A stretch of DNA of 7,095 bases from NCBI GenBank assembly GCA_947253195.1, contig CAMXXM010000074.1, forward strand, positions 1-7,095. The letters are read 5' to 3'. Source of the DNA: an uncultured Porphyromonas sp. Lineage in GTDB: Bacteria > Bacteroidota > Bacteroidia > Bacteroidales > Porphyromonadaceae. Both the position numbers and the translations under genes were made by a program. Position 1 is the first letter of the stretch, and each line of letters begins with the position of its first letter. Under the pieces are notes generated by a model, which worked only from the letters and a program-made list of their open reading frames with translations, ran no database searches and had not been told where the DNA came from. Below are positions 5,601 through 7,095 of this stretch, piece by piece.

Positions 5601-7095
5601 GGTGTCATCCCGATACCCATTCGCTCCATCTCCTTACAGAAGAGCTCCACGGGGCGGGCGCTGTCTACCATATATCTGATGAAGCGTCCCTTCGTGGTGA
5701 CTAAGGCATCCATACGCTTCATAGAGCTACTGAGGTAGTCTCTGTAGTTTCTATTGTACTCGTGCTGGAGCTGTGCCACCTCGTACAGGCTCATCCCCTC
5801 CGTGATCCTTGGGGGCTGTGGAGCCCTTAGGTTCTCCTTGTGCGCCCCCGTGCGGAAGCGTACCCGTGGGTCGGCATAGTGCCGGCTCATCGTCTCGGCA
5901 TACTCAGCCACAGACTGCGTAGGTAGTTTTTCGGGTGTTGCCGGTGCAGCGGGGAGATCCAGCAGGTCTGCCGTACTCTTCCGCGTCAGGTCCTCCGAGC
6001 TGTACCACTCCCCGTCCCACTGAGGATTGATCGGGTCGGACATACTCTTTGGGTCGGTCCGCTCAGCCCTTCTGAAGCGGTAATGGTCCGTAATCTCGGC
6101 GTCATTCTCGTTAAAGATCACATAACACTCCCCGTCGCGCTGTCCGTTATAGTGTATGCCAACTAAGCCTGCCTCATTAAGCATTTCACTTGTCCACTGA
6201 GCCGCTTGCGAGGGGCTGTCGGTATACTCTTTAAGGAGGTAGTCGGACAGGGTTTTATAGAGGGTGCCACCTGAGAGAGTATTCCACTCCGGGTAGTTAT
6301 TTGCGAAGTCAGAGTAGAAGGTCTCGTCATATTCACTGCCGGACTTCTCCTCCATAGTCTGCTTTATGGCTGATGCCTGTTTCTCGGATAGTGGAGCATC
6401 CTCTTCAAGATAGTTGCTGTCGGAAAGATTAGGGATCTCCACAACGTATTTGTTGTGAAATGGTCTCACATCTTCCTCAATCCTGTTCTTGCAGAAATCC
6501 ACAAAGTCATCCCACCTCGTGTTAGCTTCTTTCTGGCTGTCGTATAGCTCATCAAATGCACTTCTGTCGCTATAGAGACGTTCAAGCGGTGAGATAAAAG
6601 TGTTTCCGACATCTCCTTCGCCGTCGTTATAGAGGTCAAGGATCATCTCTGCCCAACGCTTCTGCTCGTCAGTATATTGAGACAGGTCATCCTTGGAGAT
6701 CGTCATTTCAGGCATTCCCTCATAAGGGATGAGCTGCTCTGTCTGACCATATCCCTCCAGATCCTTCACGCTGAAGTAGCTACCCCAGCCGTGCGCCTGA
6801 GCCCCTTCGCCACTGCCCATAAAGCGATGGTCAAAGCCAAGACGCTCTCCCGTCTCAGGGTCGACGAAGGAGCCGTCTGCTTTCTTCAAAAGGTGAGGGC
6901 TGTTATGGTACACACGTAAGAAGCGAAGGACATCGTCCACCGTGCTGTTCTTCGGTGTGGCTTTTCGCATAAAGTCGCTCGCCGCTTCCGCTGCACCACT
7001 GACATCACCTGCCCGCTCAGCCCTCCGGAAACGGAGGTCTGCGTTTGCAGCTTCATTCTGCGGATCCGTTAGCATAAAGTGGCATGCCCGTGTAG
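2666..7095 (-). CDS. Giant phage polyvalent protein with ADP-ribosyltransferase-like domain and LPD38-type region (5' end outside window)
   Basis: The frame is open from the right edge to TAA at 2668-2666. Residues are numbered from the Met at 7075-7073 (1469 aa), but the frame continues upstream (TRACHF), and that Met has no convincing leader, so the protein is probably longer. An ART-like module spans about 50-330: VYHNSPH (His57), GSGEGAQAHGWGSYF (Tyr100), VVEIPNLSDSNYL (211-223), and a closing strand GECYVIF (315-321). Helical regions follow, including YYAPQRGF at 661-668 and a likely coiled coil at about 770-825. An LPD38-like part spans about 905-1125, with NPIFAVKNALRDY (910-922), VNFNRKG (1067-1073), FWNASIQG (1085-1092) and a hydrophobic stretch at 1109-1125. 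The KIPLPQGFRGFWGAG block at 1149-1163 extends it. Such proteins are known in phages and are thought to be packaged or injected with DNA. Domain names are from memory of the polyvalent-protein families; enzymatic activity is unproven. Confidence 0.85.
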   Translation of the reverse strand, partial: TRACHFMLTDPQNEAANADLRFRRAERAGDVSGAAEAASDFMRKATPKNSTVDDVLRFLRVYHNSPHLLKKADGSFVDPETGERLGFDHRFMGSGEGAQAHGWGSYFSVKDLEGYGQTEQLIPYEGMPEMTISKDDLSQYTDEQKRWAEMILDLYNDGEGDVGNTFISPLERLYSDRSAFDELYDSQKEANTRWDDFVDFCKNRIEEDVRPFHNKYVVEIPNLSDSNYLEEDAPLSEKQASAIKQTMEEKSGSEYDETFYSDFANNYPEWNTLSGGTLYKTLSDYLLKEYTDSPSQAAQWTSEMLNEAGLVGIHYNGQRDGECYVIFNENDAEITDHYRFRRAERTDPKSMSDPINPQWDGEWYSSEDLTRKSTADLLDLPAAPATPEKLPTQSVAEYAETMSRHYADPRVRFRTGAHKENLRAPQPPRITEGMSLYEVAQLQHEYNRNYRDYLSSSMKRMDALVTTKGRFIRYMVDSARPVELFCKEMERMGIGMTPEQNIYQDLMTQSSRELNMRKQEVEPLVTKLTDRIRDLREQKLLDKVMDVSYTFTDEDTNETKTIKRADGYDKVSLYFQAKDIVECEQLGLVSRGREGFEEVVTEAGKPSNHITPEAYIASFEASVGKANAEALCDDMRKMSRWSIDRLHGAGLMTDDQYRSLTQSPRRYYAPQRGFKVTEESDRNAYERVEMTAEGRQSLSGDPIAYMQAIMNTTIMRVVRNQDLLHLYEWVTQHQQELARRGVLEIGETYYRKSGVDEKGNPIYTPSKQAPTIEELRHDSDVRRQVAKLRMEQKRLDQSNAKGETADYVYGIKSKEISNKISDLNNSIEILYRDPEPLRGDEKKQDEALRRTVKVYKDGVEQQIHFSPQYQGELVADVLNGRASVSLGTNLPSIIQKPLNYVSKATRFMSALMTQYNPIFAVKNALRDYGTALISNVSDFGWGYQRAFMANYAKVQKTVLQYAMSDAYSDGTYPQGKYGTYLKEFFDEGAATGWSFLPDVVKIRQTMKEMSDPSLKQKFVNGKFGVANAFGLKQGIGMITEASELNTRLAEYVTSRECGYSKKEAAKHAKELTVNFNRKGTLAGVFGSFFGFWNASIQGTNKIVRLGRHGAEWCGTLFAGGLAQGLLYALGAPDKDDERAFTEWEMMTNICIGDVKIPLPQGFRGFWGAGVQMALALAGKKDWQGSVIDGMQYLIGELLPSEVASLSNVVEWDDVTGNVEFNKTKVLRDIMPTAIQPVTDVRFNMNFMGNPVYREPFIKGQEGQIAQRTLGKKRTKQVYKDLSDKIWYAMGGSLERNDRMSRDGTHILPDDEWLNPSVIEHVFEGYTTGVGRTLADIATCVSAASSGDPSELRKLQIVNDLTKQEKDYSDSDRSYWKLMDFYNSRQQTMSNLRKAKEGEDVERYKKMTERVDAMAPRMTGEQLTEKIWEDGTKDEKLYVTWLETKALIKQIDKGKVTKEEVAPTIDRLMEQFRELR
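6059..6079 (-). repeat. RFRRAER linker motif, copy 2
   Basis: Codes for RFRRAER at residues 333-339, directly after the end of the ART-like domain (about residue 330). Together with copy 1 it brackets that domain. A shorter relative, VRFRTG, occurs at residues 405-410 (5846-5863). Confidence 0.7.
7013..7033 (-). repeat. RFRRAER linker motif, copy 1
   Basis: Codes for RFRRAER at residues 15-21 of the giant protein, just before the ART-like domain. It is identical in protein to copy 2 but differs at three bases, all silent. It appears to mark a domain boundary. Confidence 0.7.

Noticed and set aside
7073..7075. ATG as the true start of the giant protein
   Set aside because: The frame stays open to the window edge, no leader like those of the other genes precedes it, and a linker motif lies only 15 residues in, suggesting a preceding domain.

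Overview
The window is a stretch of a bacteriophage or prophage structural (head) module. The likely host is a moderately GC-rich member of the Bacteroidota. Three things point to that host group: a TAnnTTTG-type -7 promoter box, A-rich start leaders without Shine-Dalgarno sequences in front of the two head genes, and a best subjective resemblance of the proteins to phage proteins from Bacteroidota. A Porphyromonas- or Alistipes-like host would fit the base composition, but the genus is a guess.

Layout. Three large genes are on the minus strand and read right to left. First is a very large multidomain 'polyvalent' phage protein (7095 to 2666, open at the right edge), with an ADP-ribosyltransferase-like fold near its visible start and an LPD38-type region in its C-terminal half. 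Next is an acidic, helical scaffold-like protein (1797 to 916). Last is the likely major capsid protein (887 to the left edge, cut off at its C-terminus). The order large internal/ejection-type protein, scaffold, capsid is typical of tailed-phage head operons.

A two-gene cassette on the opposite strand (1960 to 2602) interrupts this block. It encodes a small secreted Cys/His protein with a putative zinc-binding CxxC motif and, overlapping it by 20 bases, a small protein with two HTH-like repeats. The cassette has its own candidate promoter and a Shine-Dalgarno-like site, and it converges on the large gene at a 10-bp perfect inverted repeat. It looks like a 'moron'-type accessory insertion.

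Working together: the scaffold and capsid proteins would build the procapsid. The large protein is best read as an internal virion or ejection protein that could carry an effector domain into the host. The secreted protein and the HTH protein may be expressed separately, possibly in the lysogen. No tRNA, rRNA, CRISPR array, integrase, transposase or attachment site is visible. There is no gene-free stretch over 300 bases; the longest gap is the 162-base divergent region 1798-1959.
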